Assembly: GCA_023014485.1 (NCBI GenBank)
Contig: JAJOZX010003313.1
Location: 316,501 to 380,500 of the forward strand
DNA: 64,000 bases
Direction: 5' to 3'
DNA from: Bathynomus jamesi
Lineage: Eukaryota; Arthropoda; Malacostraca; Isopoda; Cirolanidae
The translations under genes were made by a program, and so were the position numbers. Shown piece by piece: positions 22,891 through 34,394 of the stretch (its first letter is position 1; every line of letters begins with the position of its first letter). The notes below the pieces were generated by a model. The model had not been told where the DNA came from. It did not search any database and worked only from the letters and a program-made list of their open reading frames with translations.

Positions 22891-23700
22891 CCTCACTTAT
22901 TATATATACGCAATATTATAGCTTATAATAAATTACTAAAATGGAACCTAAAATAAATACTAAAAAAAATTTAGAAATAAACACCTTCAATTATAAACAA
23001 AAGCCGGAAAATTACTTCAAACCAAGCTAAAAATAAATAAATTAAACCAATCTGATGTAAAAACCAACAAAAAAAAACCAATATGAAACCCTGATTCAAA
23101 AACAAAGAAAGAATCTGTACAGTAACAGCTATATGTAACCTAAAACCTCAAGCGAAATATATATATATATATATATATATAAATGGAAACGTACGGTAAC
23201 AGTACCAAATCTAGATCATCCGCAGGTCCCCAGGAAGAATCCATTTTATAATTGGATTGTCATGTCCATAACTCAATTTTACAGCTTCTGTCACGAACTA
23301 CAGTTTGACATTAATTATCGAATTATGCCCAATAAAACGAGATAAAGTTCATGCAAAACCCCATTCGGAAGTATGCAAAGAGAACAACCCTCGTTAATGC
23401 TTAACTACTGACCTCGATAAACGGTTTTTAAAAGCAAAGTTGCTTTTAACAATAATTAAGATCCCAATTGAGATCTTCGTAGTGTATATAAGAACAGACC
23501 GTCCCTGTGACACATATTTTGGTCGCGCGAACGAATACGTGGTAAATTAACCTAGTATAAGTTTATATGGCTTCCGAGGCTTTAATATTAAATACACTCT
23601 ACGCACGAAAACTCGACAGACAGAGGCAAATTGAGACATATTCGTAAGTAGGGTGGTAAGGTTAGTTATTTCGATTATATACATAGCATTAAACAAATTA
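22891..23700. other. No gene recognised
   Basis: AT-rich with a (TA)n tract at 23,158-23,181. No motif-bearing frame. Confidence 0.4.
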
Positions 23701-23707
23701 GACAAAG

Positions 23708-24196
23708 TCACTCGCCGATAAATTGAAAGATAGACAGAAGCGGAAAGATTTTATAAAGAGCGTCCCAAATGAAAGGACGCTCTATTTCGTTTAATTCGTA
23801 CGTTGCAAAGTACTTGACGTATAAATTTCTAAGATAATCATTATTTTCAGGATACTCTGGAGTCCTCCCACCCCCTCGTGCAAACACACGCTCAATGCGA
23901 CAGCATTCGAGATTAAGAATCCCTCGAAGACGTCCTCTAAAGTTCTCCATACCACTGCGAGTGTCGTTTGACTGATGCTTTCCACAACCAACGTGATTTG
24001 TCCTCAATTCTGGATCTGAGATATGACTTTCTGCGGACACTGTCCCTCGAATTAATTCATTAACTAGTCTCTTTATCGCAGATTTAGTACGGACTTCCTT
24101 TACTCCAGATTGTTTTAAAATAACTGCATTTGCACAACACTCCTCACACGGAAATAACTCTTCATAATAAACACATTGAGCTGTACAATATACCAT
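23708..24196 (-). CDS. Hypothetical 162-aa open frame, Cys-rich N-terminus
   Basis: An uninterrupted minus-strand frame starting MVYCTAQCVYYEELFPCEEC, with six cysteines in the first 21 residues. The middle is basic (TKSAIKRLVNELIRG) and the C-terminus contains YLRNLYVKYFATYELNEIER. I do not recognise it. Cysteine spacing C-x3-C and C-x2-CC could bind metal, but the pattern is not a named finger. It could be the remains of a mobile-element gene, an exon of a host gene, or chance. It lies just left of the hAT MITE at 24,250. Confidence 0.25.
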   Translation of the reverse strand: MVYCTAQCVYYEELFPCEECCANAVILKQSGVKEVRTKSAIKRLVNELIRGTVSAESHISDPELRTNHVGCGKHQSNDTRSGMENFRGRLRGILNLECCRIERVFARGGGRTPEYPENNDYLRNLYVKYFATYELNEIERPFIWDALYKIFPLLSIFQFIGE

Positions 24197-24249
24197 CTTG
24201 TACTATAAATTCGATGATAAGCTAGCATAAACAACAGGGGTGAAAAAAC

Positions 24250-24729
24250 CAGGGTTGTGGAGTCGGTCCAAAATTTTCCGACTCCGACTCCACACATTGT
24301 AAAAATTCGACTCCGACTCCGACTCCACACATTGTAAAAAATCTAAAAATCCGATTCCGACTCCTCACATTTTAAATATACGACTCCGACTCCTCTAGTG
24401 TTTCACTCTATAATTATCATAATAATAAGACATTTCATCACCACCACACTAAAGTGTGAAATTTTATATTTTATATTTTATATTTAAATAAATATTAATT
24501 GTATATTCTGAAAATGCAAAAAAAAAATATTAAAAAAACTTAATCTAGGGGCTATCAATGAATAAGGTTTATTGACCAAAAAAACTAAATAACCTAAATG
24601 TTAGTATTTAGGATTTAGAAATTAAGGGTGACACACGACACAGAAATTGGAGTCGGAGTCAGAAGTTTTTTACCGACTCCGACTCCGCCCTGAAACGTGC
24701 GACTCCACGACTCCGACTCCACAACCCTG
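24250..24729. mobile_element. hAT-type MITE with GGAGTC-repeating ends
   Basis: Flanked by a perfect 8-bp direct repeat GAAAAAAC (24,242-24,249 and 24,730-24,737). The ends are CAGGGTTGTGGAGTCGG and its complement. The outer 70-130 bp on each side are mostly reiterated CGACTCC (left) and GGAGTCGG or CGACTCC (right). The 480-bp element carries no coding sequence. Size, duplication length and CAGGG start fit hAT. Confidence 0.92.
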
Positions 24730-24737
24730 GAAAAAAC

Positions 24738-25689
24738 TCTGAGAGTACCGACAAAATAACGATGAATCATTAAAATTTATGTCAAATACTTTATAACGAA
24801 TTTGTATGTATACAATATATATAATACGTGTGTGTGTGTGTGTGTGTGTGTGTGTTGCCGGAAAATTCGTGTGCTGCAATCTTATTTACTGAGTATGTAA
24901 AAACAACTATTTATTTTAATATCATACGTAGGTGCCAATGGTCATAAAAAAAAAGAGATAACAGCAGCCTTATTTTTACCCCAAATAAGAGGGCCATAAA
25001 ATTCTCCATAAGAATAACCATAAAACTTTTATATTTTTGGCGACTCCAGTTTGTATGCATGCACGAAAGCAGGAAAAAACAGGCTCTTACAACCTTCATA
25101 TGCGCTTTATACACTCATCTGATGGGCATTCCTATACGGTTTATCATAAATAAAAGTATTACATACAGGGTATCCCAAAAGACAGTGCACCATTTAATTT
25201 AATAGCTACAATGACTACAGTGACTTTTAGTACACTCTGTATAAAACATTGAGGAAAATAAACAAATAAGGCATGCTATTAACCCGCTTCATACGGAATG
25301 ACAAAATTCCATAAACGTATTCTTTCTCCCGTGTGAATATTTGTGGGCGGAGCGAGTAGTATGTGTGTACAGAGAATAAGGAAATAAGTACATTCTTTTT
25401 TTCCGGTTATGCACACATACGAATTGGAAAAAGACTTAACTGATGAAGGGGTAATAACATTATTTGAAAACTGGTGAATAAAAATAAATAAGTGGATTCA
25501 AAATGAAGAATTTTTGCTTTGTTTGAAGTGAAAAGGTCTTGAGATCAAGAGTAAATGAAAACGGATCAACGTCAGCTGATATTTCGTAATAAGACCACAC
25601 AATCACGGTGGCCTAACTTGTACAGAAGCTACATCTGTCTACATTTACCTACAATGAGCGATGCTCCCAAAACAAATAATGGTTTACGT
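24738..25689. other. No gene; (GT)n and possible mariner end
   Basis: A (GT)n tract lies at 24,829-24,856. At 25,166, TACAGGGTATCCCAAAAGAC looks like a mariner-type end, but its partner is not convincing. The rest is AT-rich. Confidence 0.4.
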
Positions 25690-25880
25690 TGGTGAACCTC
25701 CTTCGTAACATTTATAAGTCAAATAACGAAGGGAACCTACGGCTTTACGTGGTATCCGAAGGAAGACCCAGAAAAGCACCTTAATCGATGAAATTTTAAA
25801 TCCAAGGCAAGACTCGAACCGAGAACCTTCAGATTAAGAGCCAGGTACTATAGCACAAGGCTGGCGTGGCGAGTACGATG
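25690..25880 (-). repeat. tRNA-Lys-related SINE, family C
   Basis: On the minus strand the head carries CTCTTAATCTGAAGG (a tRNA-Lys CTT-type anticodon loop region) followed by TCGGTTCGAGTCTTGCC (B box). The body then matches family C (GAACCTACGGCTTTACGTG on the plus strand). The 3' cloverleaf is not complete, so this is a SINE and not a working tRNA gene. Confidence 0.6.
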
Positions 25881-27029
25881 CATCCAAAATAAGACCAAAT
25901 GGAATGAGATCACTTCTCACTGCAGAAAAACCACCTGGTTACACAAACCAAACTTCATGGCTAACCGCTTCCTAACCAAATCCAAATAGTAATTCAACCA
26001 CATTGTGTTTTCACTAACCATGTTCATGGTACCATACTACCATTCTTACGTAGTTGAATTGGTTAGCAAATGACCTGCACGTTGCAAACAAACATTTTCT
26101 TTGTGATCAATCCCCCAAAAATTAACTCCGAAGTGTAAAAGTGGAAAAGTAAATGGCGGAATCCATTTCGAGGAAGGAAGACCCTCAATGAGAAACAAAT
26201 AGGAGGAAAAGTACTCATTTATCACGTGACCGCGCACACTTCATTAAAACGACAGCAACACTTAATAAAAGCCTCTGCGGACAAAGTTAACCCCCAAAAT
26301 CCAGTCGATCCTAAAGATAATGTCTTTCAAATCATACGAAGATTATTACTACTATTATTATTAGTTGTAAACAAATCATATAAAAAATATATTCCGAAAG
26401 CAATTATAAAGCACCTTTTATGGCTATAAATCAAACAGGTTATATCATAATTCAACCAGTAAAGACCGTACTTCCATATCAATTGGTCAATTAGAGGTAC
26501 TTTTCATTGAAGAAATTTATATTTTATATATATAAAGCGAGGTTCTTACCTCCCCCTGTACTCCTTAAAGGGCCCTTAGAAACCCCCATTCGGTACAGCA
26601 ACAGTGGGAGTAGGAATGCAGGTACACACGTGACCCACTTAGAAGAAGCGTTCCCGAAGCAGAGAACGACGACTCGTAATGAATGGGACAACTTTCGCTT
26701 TCAAATCTATGGAAGAACCGAGCGAAGAAAAACGAGAAAAAACGATAATTTCCGAGAAAAGGAAGAGGGAGGCAAAAAAGGGGGGGGGGCAGCAAAAGTG
26801 AAAGTCACTGGTTGCTTTGGTTGGGTTGGTTGAATGGTGAGTGTGTGAGTGAGCGAGCGAGTGTGATAAAAGCACCGCTCTCAAACAAGGGGGCAATGAG
26901 TTCTGTTTCCTGTTTTTACACAACGACCTTATTCAAATCATTTCCATTACTTCGTTATTGGTTTCGTTCCTGCGTATCACTTTTAAATAGTCCTTCGGAT
27001 CGGGTGTATATATATATATATATATATGA
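25881..27029. other. No gene recognised
   Basis: Overlapping frames on both strands at 26,507-26,923 come from purine-rich sequence (a GGGGGG run and GAGCGAGCGAGTG) and show no domain motif. A (TA)n tract lies at 27,007-27,027. Confidence 0.4.
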
Positions 27030-27115
27030 TGAATAAAACCACGAAGGAAAGGAAACACAGAATGGTGCTCAAGCACTTTCGTCTAATGACATCCTCAGGA
27101 ACACTGAAGTACATA
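27030..27115 (-). repeat. Repeat shared with 38.5 kb; possible Penelope-like terminus
   Basis: Contains AAAACCACGAAGGAAA, GGTGCTCAAGC and CTTTCGTCTAATGACATCC, in the same order as the hairpin at 38,504-38,637. On the minus strand this reads CTGAGGATGTCATTAGACGAAAG. It contains the hammerhead-type core words CTGANGA and GAAA around a short GTC/GAC stem. Penelope-like elements are known to carry hammerhead motifs; the assignment here is tentative. Confidence 0.35.
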
Positions 27116-27157
27116 AAAGTTACAGCCTATATATAGGTTACAAAAAAAAAAAAAAAA

Positions 27158-27199
<42 letters not shown>

Positions 27200-27914
27200 A
27201 AACGGAGAAAAAAATAAAGGATTGTGGGACGAGCATACAAATTTGTAAGGAAAAACTACCGATTTTAGCACTTTGCCCGAATGCAACACAAGATCAAATG
27301 AATTGTTTCCAACCAATGTTATAGTTAATTAAAAAAAAAATAATAAATTGAAAAATAAAAATAAAACTTGTAAGAGGAGCATACGTGTTACTTTCGTGAA
27401 ATAATTTTCATATATATATATATATATATGCACGAGGAGCGAACAATTAATTTGCGCAAGCCTCCATCAACTATAATTCAAAGATTTTTTTTAATTTCTC
27501 TTTTCGCCCTTTCCATTATTTTATATCAGTTTCGTGTCCACTTGTGGTTCTTGGTCAGGCTTGTGAAGAGCAAGCCTGAAGTAATATGAATGTATCTATG
27601 ATTAAAACAGCGGGTGAATTTGCGTCGCCTTGTGGAGGAAACACGAGTACACGACCCGTTGGAGGTCTCGCTCCTCAATAATTATATACCGGGGAGTGAC
27701 GAAGACGGAGGGTCTGCAATACACTGACGACGTGGATTTTCAGATTCTTTGTACTACGATAACACGCCAGTACAGTGACCCTCCCCGTTAATTCGGCAAT
27801 GATGCTACGAGCTACTCGCACCCTGAAATAGACGTATGGTCGGAATGGTGCACTGCGTAAAATATTAAAACTTTTCATCTCGTTTCTACCTAAGCTATAA
27901 TTATGGCTTACCAT
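27116..27914. other. No gene recognised
   Basis: (TA)n at 27,166-27,195 and 27,411-27,430, and A-rich stretches. A minus-strand frame at 27,675-27,914 has no known motif. Confidence 0.4.
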
Positions 27915-28196
27915 TGGTAACCTTTGGTTAGCTTCCGCCCGAATTGTTCATTCGGACGAAGGTCAAGCTTTTCACTCCACCTACAGTTTAACGTGGAATC
28001 CGAACCACGCCCCATTAGCAGCCCAGCGTCTTAACCACTAGGCCACCTAGGGTACCCATTTATCTACCAACCACTTTCTTTATTGTGTGGAAGGATGAAC
28101 AGCTGGGTTTTGCCGCGCGCCGGCTGCCGTCGGGTCTCGCACCCGGGGCCGATGGATTCGTAGTCAGCGACGCTAACCACTATACTACCGAGGCGC

Positions 28197-28197
<1 letters not shown>
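27915..28197 (-). repeat. Dimeric tRNA-derived SINE, family A (full copy)
   Basis: Inverted copy of the 10,440 SINE. The tail (CCTTTGGTTAGCTTCC), second tRNA-like unit (GGAATCCGAACCACG region), linker and first unit ending at GTACTACCGAGGCGC-like text appear in reverse order. It abuts a (TA)n tract at 28,198, exactly where the plus-strand copy begins at 10,440. Confidence 0.85.
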
Positions 28198-28246
<49 letters not shown>

Positions 28247-28291
28247 TGATGCAAACCCACGTGTTTAATTGTGAAATTCATCCCATATTAT

Positions 28292-28885
28292 AAAGGGTGA
28301 TCCAGAGAAATGGGACCCAAAAGAAACCCCTGTAACTCTTAAAGTATAAGTCCTTTTATAAAATCATACGCATCATTCGAAAGAGGATAGTTACAAGTTT
28401 GTACAGGATTGTATAGGTTTTGACAATACAAGACAAGATAAGATACAAAACAAAATAAAAGTGTTAGTTAAAACTAACCCTTCAAGATGACTGCATGGAC
28501 TGTGGAACAGCTGCGTTTCATAACTGAGCAATATTATGAGCATGGAAGAAGTGTAGTTCCAGCTCAAAGATCTTTCAAGACAAATTTTCAGATGTCAAAA
28601 TCACCTTCTAAGAGCTGAAACTACACTTCTTCCATGCTCATAATATTGCTCAGTTATGAAACGCAGCTGTTCCACAGTCCATGCAGTCATCTTGAAGGGT
28701 TAGTTTTAACTAACACTTTATTTTGTTTTGTATCTTATCTTGTCTTGTATTGTCAAAACCTATACAATCCTGCACAAACTTGTAACTATCCTCTTTCGAA
28801 TGATGCGTATGATTTTATAAAAGGACTTATACTTTAAGAGTTACAGGGGTTTCTTTTGGGTCCCATTTCTCTGGATCACCCTTTT
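28292..28885. mobile_element. Hairpin (foldback) element made from a mariner-like 5' end
   Basis: Two arms of 274 bp (28,292-28,565 and 28,612-28,885) are nearly perfect inverted copies around a 46-bp loop, with TA at both outer ends. Each arm includes a transposase start: on the plus strand at 28,487, MTAWTVEQLRFITEQYYEHG runs into GRSVVPAQRSFK. The same start is present inverted in the right arm. So both ends of this element derive from one 5' end of a mariner-like transposon, with the rest of the gene replaced by the inverted copy. Confidence 0.9.
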
Positions 28886-28890
28886 ATATA

Positions 28891-29127
28891 CAGTGCGTTC
28901 GAAAGGTCTCTCCGCAGTGCTATGTTAAAAGCATAGGAAATTGAAAAACTACAATGTTTTCACTCAACCATGATTTAGTGATTTTATTACATAACCTTTT
29001 GATTTTACACCATGTGTTCAAAGTGTTTTCCACCATTTTGCAGGCACAGAGCAACACGTCTACACTTGTTGTCAAACACTTTTTTTAAAGTGTTGGTTGA
29101 CTGCGGAGAGACTTTTCGAACGCACTG
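28891..29127. mobile_element. Tc1/mariner-type MITE
   Basis: A 237-bp element with ends CAGTGCGTTCGAAAGGTCTC and its near-complement, flanked by TA. It starts five bases after the foldback element and has no coding content. Confidence 0.8.
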
Positions 29128-29689
29128 TGTATATATACACGAGGTGTCCCAAAAAATTCCCTCTTTTTATTTGCCCATTATTTTATAATGGATGTATATC
29201 TTATTATTGGGGGTTTCTTCTCGAGAAAAGTAACAAGATTGGGGTTTTTAGTCTGCATATGGGAATCTTTCAGTACTTAATAAACTAATAAATATTGCAT
29301 ACTAGAACCGTTCTTTCACCAAATGTTTCGTACTTAAAGCAATAACTTTTCCGAATTTCGTAGAAATTGGGAAAAGACGATAACACTACCAATAGACTAT
29401 AGCCCAAATAGAGAAAAAGCAGTGGGGTACCTGACAGAAATACCTTTTCTGAAGAGAAATTAAATGGAGAATGTATAACAACTGATTTTGAATTTACTGA
29501 GGAAGATATAGCGAAAGCTATACGACAAATGGAATCACACTCAAACTTCAAAACTTTATTCAGAAAAGAATATGAGTGACAGCGTTTTACAGTTTTTAGA
29601 TATTTGTTGACATTAATATATTCAGCTGCAGACCAGGACAAATGGAATGCATTTTTTATTAAAGACTGTAAGAACAAAATAGCTACACC
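29128..29689. other. No gene; single mariner-type end at 29,139
   Basis: ACGAGGTGTCCCAAAAAATTCC at 29,139 resembles a mariner-like end without a partner. The minus-strand frame at 29,285-29,677 shows no recognised motif. Confidence 0.4.
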
Positions 29690-30221
29690 GGTGCTACTGT
29701 AGCGTGCGGGCTACAAAGGAAATATTTACACTATAGCGTGCGGTCTACAACATATTTACAAATTCAATTACATTAAAACAAAAAAATTAAAGGACAAATA
29801 AAACAACAATTCATTCTATGGGATATAATGCCCGGTTAGGTTAAATGAATACCCGGTTAGGTCAACTGTATGCCCTTGATCAGTGGTTAGGTTAAGTTGT
29901 GATATTTTCGTTAGTTTTAACGAAAATATCACGACTTAACCTAACCAATTATCAAGGGCATACAGTTGACCTAACCGGGCATTCAAATAACCTAACTGGG
30001 CATTATATTCCATAGAATGAAGTTTTATTTGTTCTTTAAATTTTTTGTTTTAATGTAATTGAACTAATATTTTTCATGATTCACCCTGCCTTGACCTCGC
30101 ATTCGTCCCCAAAGATAAAGTCAGGTCAGGTCAGCAGCACAAATTCAGGTCAGGTCACTTCAGCACAAATCCTTTTGTAGACTAAATATATCTTTGTAGA
30201 TCGCACGTTATAGTAGCACCG
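29690..30221. mobile_element. Large palindromic MITE
   Basis: Ends CGGTGCTACTGTAGCGTGCG and the complement (CGGTGCTACTATAACGTGCG). From about 29,763 to 30,065 the element is one long hairpin with its axis in GATATTTTCGTTAGTTTTAACG at about 29,917. The arms carry GCCCGGTTAGGT repeats. No coding sequence. A diverged part of an arm also occurs inside the giant palindrome near 53,540. Confidence 0.8.
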
Positions 30222-30234
30222 CTAAACCACTTTA

Positions 30235-30460
30235 CTGGTTATGGAGAAGAACCCTGGATCTACTCAACTGGCCAACTCTAGAACAACCTTCCTCAATCCA
30301 TCTTTCCCTCTGTCTATGACCTCCGACCTTTCAAACGCTGAGTGTCCGGGTATCTCAAAAATCCTAACCTTAATTTTGGCGCTCTTCCTCTATTTCGATC
30401 GAGGGGGGGGGGGGAGATTTTGCGGGGGCATTCGCCCTTGGCTCCTCCTTCCTGCATAAA
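30235..30460 (+). pseudogene. 3' end of the LINE family seen at 18.8-19.9 kb
   Basis: Shares AACTCTRGAACAA, CCTCAATCCATCTTTCC, CTCTGTCTAT-ACCTC, CTTTCAAACGC and TTGCGGG-GCATT with 19,740-19,910. This is the last coding part and tail of the LINE. A G-run and frameshifts break it. Confidence 0.75.
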
Positions 30461-31215
30461 AAAAACAGAGGAAATACCAAGCATACTAAAAAGAGCGAAC
30501 ATTGTTCCTATATATAAAGGGGAGGGGATAGATCTCGAGCAAAGAGACCGGTGTCACGGACATCACATCTCGCCAAAATATTTGAAAATAGTCAGGGAGA
30601 AAAGTATATTACTTTTTGGAGAGAGAGAAAAGATTCAATGAGAACCAGCACAGATTCCGATCAGGAAGATCGTGCCTATCGCAACTAATACAGTCCTGTA
30701 ACAATATCATAGACGGACTAGAGAGCAATGATTTTACGAGGATTTTGCTAAAGCATTCGATAAGTGTGATCATGACATAATAGCACATAAAATGAAACGC
30801 GTGGGAATAACTGGCAAAGTGGGAAAATGGATCTACAACTTCCTCAGGGAACGGCAGCAGCAGCAGCAAGACGTAAAAATCCAAGAATCATCAGAATCGG
30901 AAGTAGTAAAAATCCAAGAATCATCAGAATCGGAAGTACGCAGCTCAGTTCCACGAGTAATAATAATATTCAACTCCTATTCATTATCATGTTGACAGAC
31001 ATAGACAATAAAGTAGACAACCATAGTATAGAAACATCCTTTGCTGACGATACAAAGACCAGGAGAAAAATCATCAGCAATGCGGAAGAGGTGGATGCCC
31101 TACAGAGGGACATAAGCAGATTATACAAATGGTCATAAGACAATAACATGAATTTAACACCAAGAAATTTCAGCTCTTGAGGTATGGAAGAAATGGAGAA
31201 CTTAGACAGCATACT
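30461..31215 (+). pseudogene. LINE reverse transcriptase fragment (CR1/Jockey-type), heavily broken
   Basis: Plus-strand fragments in order: ILKRANIVPIYKGEG (start of the RT fingers), HRFRSGRSCLSQL, FAKAFDKCDHDII and KMKRVGITGKVGKWIYNFL, then SFADDTKTRRKI with the catalytic ADD (about 31,040), and ALQRDISRLYKWS. Each is a standard non-LTR RT block but they lie in different frames, with a small duplication (AATCCAAGAATCATCAGAAT, twice, at about 30,880-30,930). It differs from the LINEs at 18.8 and 44.7 kb. Confidence 0.8.
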
Positions 31216-31239
31216 ACGCCCCAGAAAGAGGAAATTCAG

Positions 31240-31345
31240 TAGTGGTGCACCGATTAATCGGTATCGGCACCTGGCATGCGATATTAGGAAAATACCTTGC
31301 ATGGCCGATTAATCGGCATGCAAGGTGCCGATACCAATTAATCCT
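31240..31345. repeat. hAT-like end with CGATTAATCGG words
   Basis: GTGGTGCACCGATTAATCGG, GTATCGGCACC, GGCCGATTAATCGGCATGC and GGTGCCGATACC form overlapping palindromes. The start resembles the hAT ends at 9,300 and 13,075 (GGATGCACCGG). The full element was not delimited. Confidence 0.5.
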
Positions 31346-31527
31346 GGCTCACGACGCGACGGTACTAGATGGGCCGAGAGTACCTGGCTATGCGCGATGG
31401 AGATCGCAAGAAAACAACTCGCTCCTCCGTCAGATCAGGCCTTGAGGTAGAGCCACCAGCTTGGCCTTCGTGTGAAGACCGACCGACGCACAACTCTTTT
31501 ACCAGGTTTATATCAAATGGGGAGGAG
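31346..31527. repeat. Repeat shared with 44.27 kb
   Basis: CTTGAGGTAGAGCCACCAGC, GGCCTTCGTGTGAAGA and GACGCAC-AACT recur with changes at 44,277-44,355. Probably a short interspersed repeat, but no clear B box was found. Confidence 0.45.
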
Positions 31528-31797
31528 TTCTCCAGTTCGAGGCTAAGGCTAGCATTTTTTTTTAAGGTCTCGAGGCCAAGACCGAGTCCTTTTTGTCTTG
31601 AAGGACTCGTGAATTTTACGTGATTACGTTACCAAATCCAATTACAAGTTACATACTTATATATTTAAAATGAAATACTTATATATGTAAAATGACTATT
31701 TAAAAGAAAATTAAAAAACGACAGATTTTAAACTTATTTAATGCTTTATTCCATAAAATAAATTGTACAATAACAACCTACATACTTAGACACTGAC

Positions 31798-32082
31798 ATA
31801 TATCAACTTCACGTATTTAAAAGCATACTATATTTATAGTCATAGGCCAATTGTACATTGTTTCACTTTAATATAGTCTTTTAGTTTACTTGGTGTGCAT
31901 TACACCTGATCATCATAAAAGACTCAAATGTAAGGTACATATATCAATTTCACGTAATTATTTAAAAGTATACTATATTTATAGTCACGGGCCAATTATA
32001 CATTATTTCACTGAACATAGTATTTTAGCTTACTTGAGGTGTGCATTGCACCTGATCATCATAAGGGGCTCAAATGTAAGGT
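31798..32082. repeat. Tandem duplication of the transposase 3' end, about 140 bp
   Basis: The block TATACTATATTTATAGTCA to CACCTGATCATCATAA-GACTCAAATGTAAGG occurs twice (about 31,798-31,936 and 31,937-32,082), roughly 85-90% alike. The inner copy contains the last codons and stop of the hAT transposase; the outer copy is a non-coding duplicate. Confidence 0.8.
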
Positions 32083-34095
32083 CAGTCAGGTGGCAGCTCT
32101 CTGGACGAAAGGTCTTTCCAGCCATACTGAAGAGCCGTTCAACTGGGGCTGAGGAGGCTGGGATACAGAGGTGCTGATCTGCAAGCTGAGATAGGATGGG
32201 GAAGACGTACTGGTTCTGTCTCCAAAACTGCAGAGGATCTGATGATTCTGGCATAACAGGCATGGCTAAGTAGTTGCTTACTTCCTTTTCAGCAGAAGTT
32301 GAAGGTTTGGGTGGAGATGAAGCAAGGGCCCTGTTCATGAAGCTGAACAGCTTGGACCGCTTGGCAGGGGCCACAAAATCTGTTGCACTGGGTGTGTCGG
32401 CAGACTCTCGAGACTTCTCAGCAGTTGTGGTCAGAGTGTCTGTTACAGCATTAATCTCATTCTGTGATGTACACCAGTCAATCTTGTATCGGGATCCAGA
32501 CATGTGGCCAGTTGGAAGAGTGGTTTCTCCTCATACTTGGTCAACCGCATTTCAAGGGAACGCTTGAGGGCAGTAAGCAGGCTGCAGTTGTATTTTGACT
32601 GTAGCAACTGGATAGTGGATCTAAGACCACGGATGACGGGAATAACTAAGCTGGATGTAACACTGCTCTGTGCCTGAAGGAGATCAGTTGCAGTCTCAAA
32701 TGGGGTTAGGATCTGAATAAGATCCTGCAATACACTGCGTTCATAAGTGGACAGTTGGTGTGATGTGCCCAACTGGTTCAGTTTCTCAGCTGGGACTGTT
32801 AAAACTGAACGGATCATTTTTAGCTGACAGTTCCATCTCGTACCATTGGCTGCCTGCAACTTGGGAAAATCCTCTAACAAATCAGAGGCGTGGGTAGAAG
32901 TCTTCACATGATACACAATAAGCGATGCCTTGGAGATGATTTTACCAGTGTGTCCTGCTTCCTTCAGCCCATCTTTGATAACATTTTGAAGGGTGTGAGT
33001 AAAGCAAGGGTCATGGGCAGGAAGGTAAACCATACAGCCATCATCAGAAGATTCAGGACTGTTACTGGAGTCAGTAGTAAGCTGATCAGAAGCATCTATA
33101 TTGTCGGCCTCGTCATCACTGGATGGTTCGTGCTCTTCCTGGTAGCCTGGCAGGCTGACGTTGAAGGTCTTGATCATGTTACAAGCACTGTCAGTGATGA
33201 TGTGGGTGATATGCTCTGCAATCTGGTAGGCAGCTAGGACCTCTTCATACTGGCTGTAGATACTGTCAGCTGTGTGGCGGCCATGGAAGCGTTTGCAGGC
33301 AAGGGCACAACTCTTCAGTGTCCAGTCCAGGATGTAATGAGCTGTCACCCCAATGAAACCTCGCATATGGCTGCTGCACCACAGGTCAATGGTGAGACAG
33401 ATACTACGAGCCATCCTTAACTGACTCTGGACCAGGGTTTTTGTGGCCTCACACCTCGTATGAAGCACCTCACTGGAGAACTTCTTTCTGTCAGGGAGCC
33501 TGTAGCATGGATCCATAGTGTGAAGTAGTTTCTTGAAGCGTACACTTTCGACTATCTTAGGCGGCATCAGGTCATCACTCACGAACATGACCAAGGCATC
33601 TGTGATCTCGATCTGGCGAGGATCGGTTGGCTTGTAGTGGATGTCTGCTGCTGATGTCTTGAAAAACTCCGACATGGAAGGGTGGGAAGCTGATGCGGTA
33701 GGCCGAGTGTTATAGATGTCAGCGTGTTTCCTCTGAAAATACAATAATGCACACTTTCTTAGAAGGCATCGATAATTCTTTACTTTATTAATAGTTCAGT
33801 ACCCACATTCTGCTTTACTTTAAACCCCATATTCGAGTCAACAATAGAGGTAATCTCTATCAAGATTATACAGTACGTACGGGTACATCTAATATGCATA
33901 TTTCTAATGATAAAAATTAAAGAAAAGCTTTATTTAAAAAGATAGTACCTTCATGTGTCTCACAAAGCTGGTCGTTGTTTTTCCGTGTCCAGATATCGTA
34001 ACTCCGCATTGTTTGCACTTAGCTTTATAATTAAGGTGGTTATCAATGTTACTTGGGAATTCAAAATAATCCGTCACTTTGGATTTAGATGCCAT
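32030..34095 (-). pseudogene. hAT transposase (ZBED-type), two exons, single-base frameshift
   Basis: Exon 1 (33,949-34,095, 49 codons) starts MASKSKVTDYFEF and holds CKQCG, the first half of a BED zinc finger. Exon 2 (from 33,732) begins RKH, completing the finger's HMK/RKH histidines. The intron has AAG|GTACTA and TTTTCAG|AGG borders and keeps phase 0. The RNase H-like core follows: LTIDLWCSSHMRGFIGVTAH with the first Asp, ITDSACNM with the second, and a candidate Glu in LTPFETATDLL. The C-terminal dimerisation domain has FPILSQLADQHLCIPASSAP and VERLFSMAGK. One base is missing near 32,491 within the conserved CLDP-RYK motif, separating the frames at 32,443-33,744 and 32,030-32,503. Total about 616 codons, normal for hAT. 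It acts in the nucleus on its own ends. Nearly intact, hence recent. Confidence 0.9.
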
Positions 34096-34394
34096 GTTGA
34101 GCGGGTATGATCAGGTGATTATATAGGCAAAGCGAAAAAACGATGGAGCTCCACGAAACGTGTTGAAAAACTACGCGCCAGAGAAGTGAATGCAAGTTGT
34201 CACTAGTCCTCTTGCTCGGAGTCGAGTGAGTAATTGAAAAGAAAAGTTTGCGTTTATATATACCTCCGCGAGACGGAAAAGGAGTCTAGCGGAAGAACTC
34301 TGATTGGTGGAAATTGTAGCTTACTGATTGGTGAATTCATCAGTGTCTGTTTGGTTGGTATGATCGCTACAGGGTAAAAGTAATGATGGGGTTG

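Noticed and set aside
26507..26923. Overlapping 94-108-aa frames on both strands
   Set aside because: Purine-rich low complexity with no domain motif; opposite frames cannot both be real and neither is supported.
29690..30221. Telomere-like TTAGG arrays
   Set aside because: GGTTAGGTTAA words are spaced irregularly and belong to a palindromic MITE, not a tandem array.
32274..33237. Plus-strand frames of 97 and 115 aa
   Set aside because: Antisense shadows of the hAT transposase.
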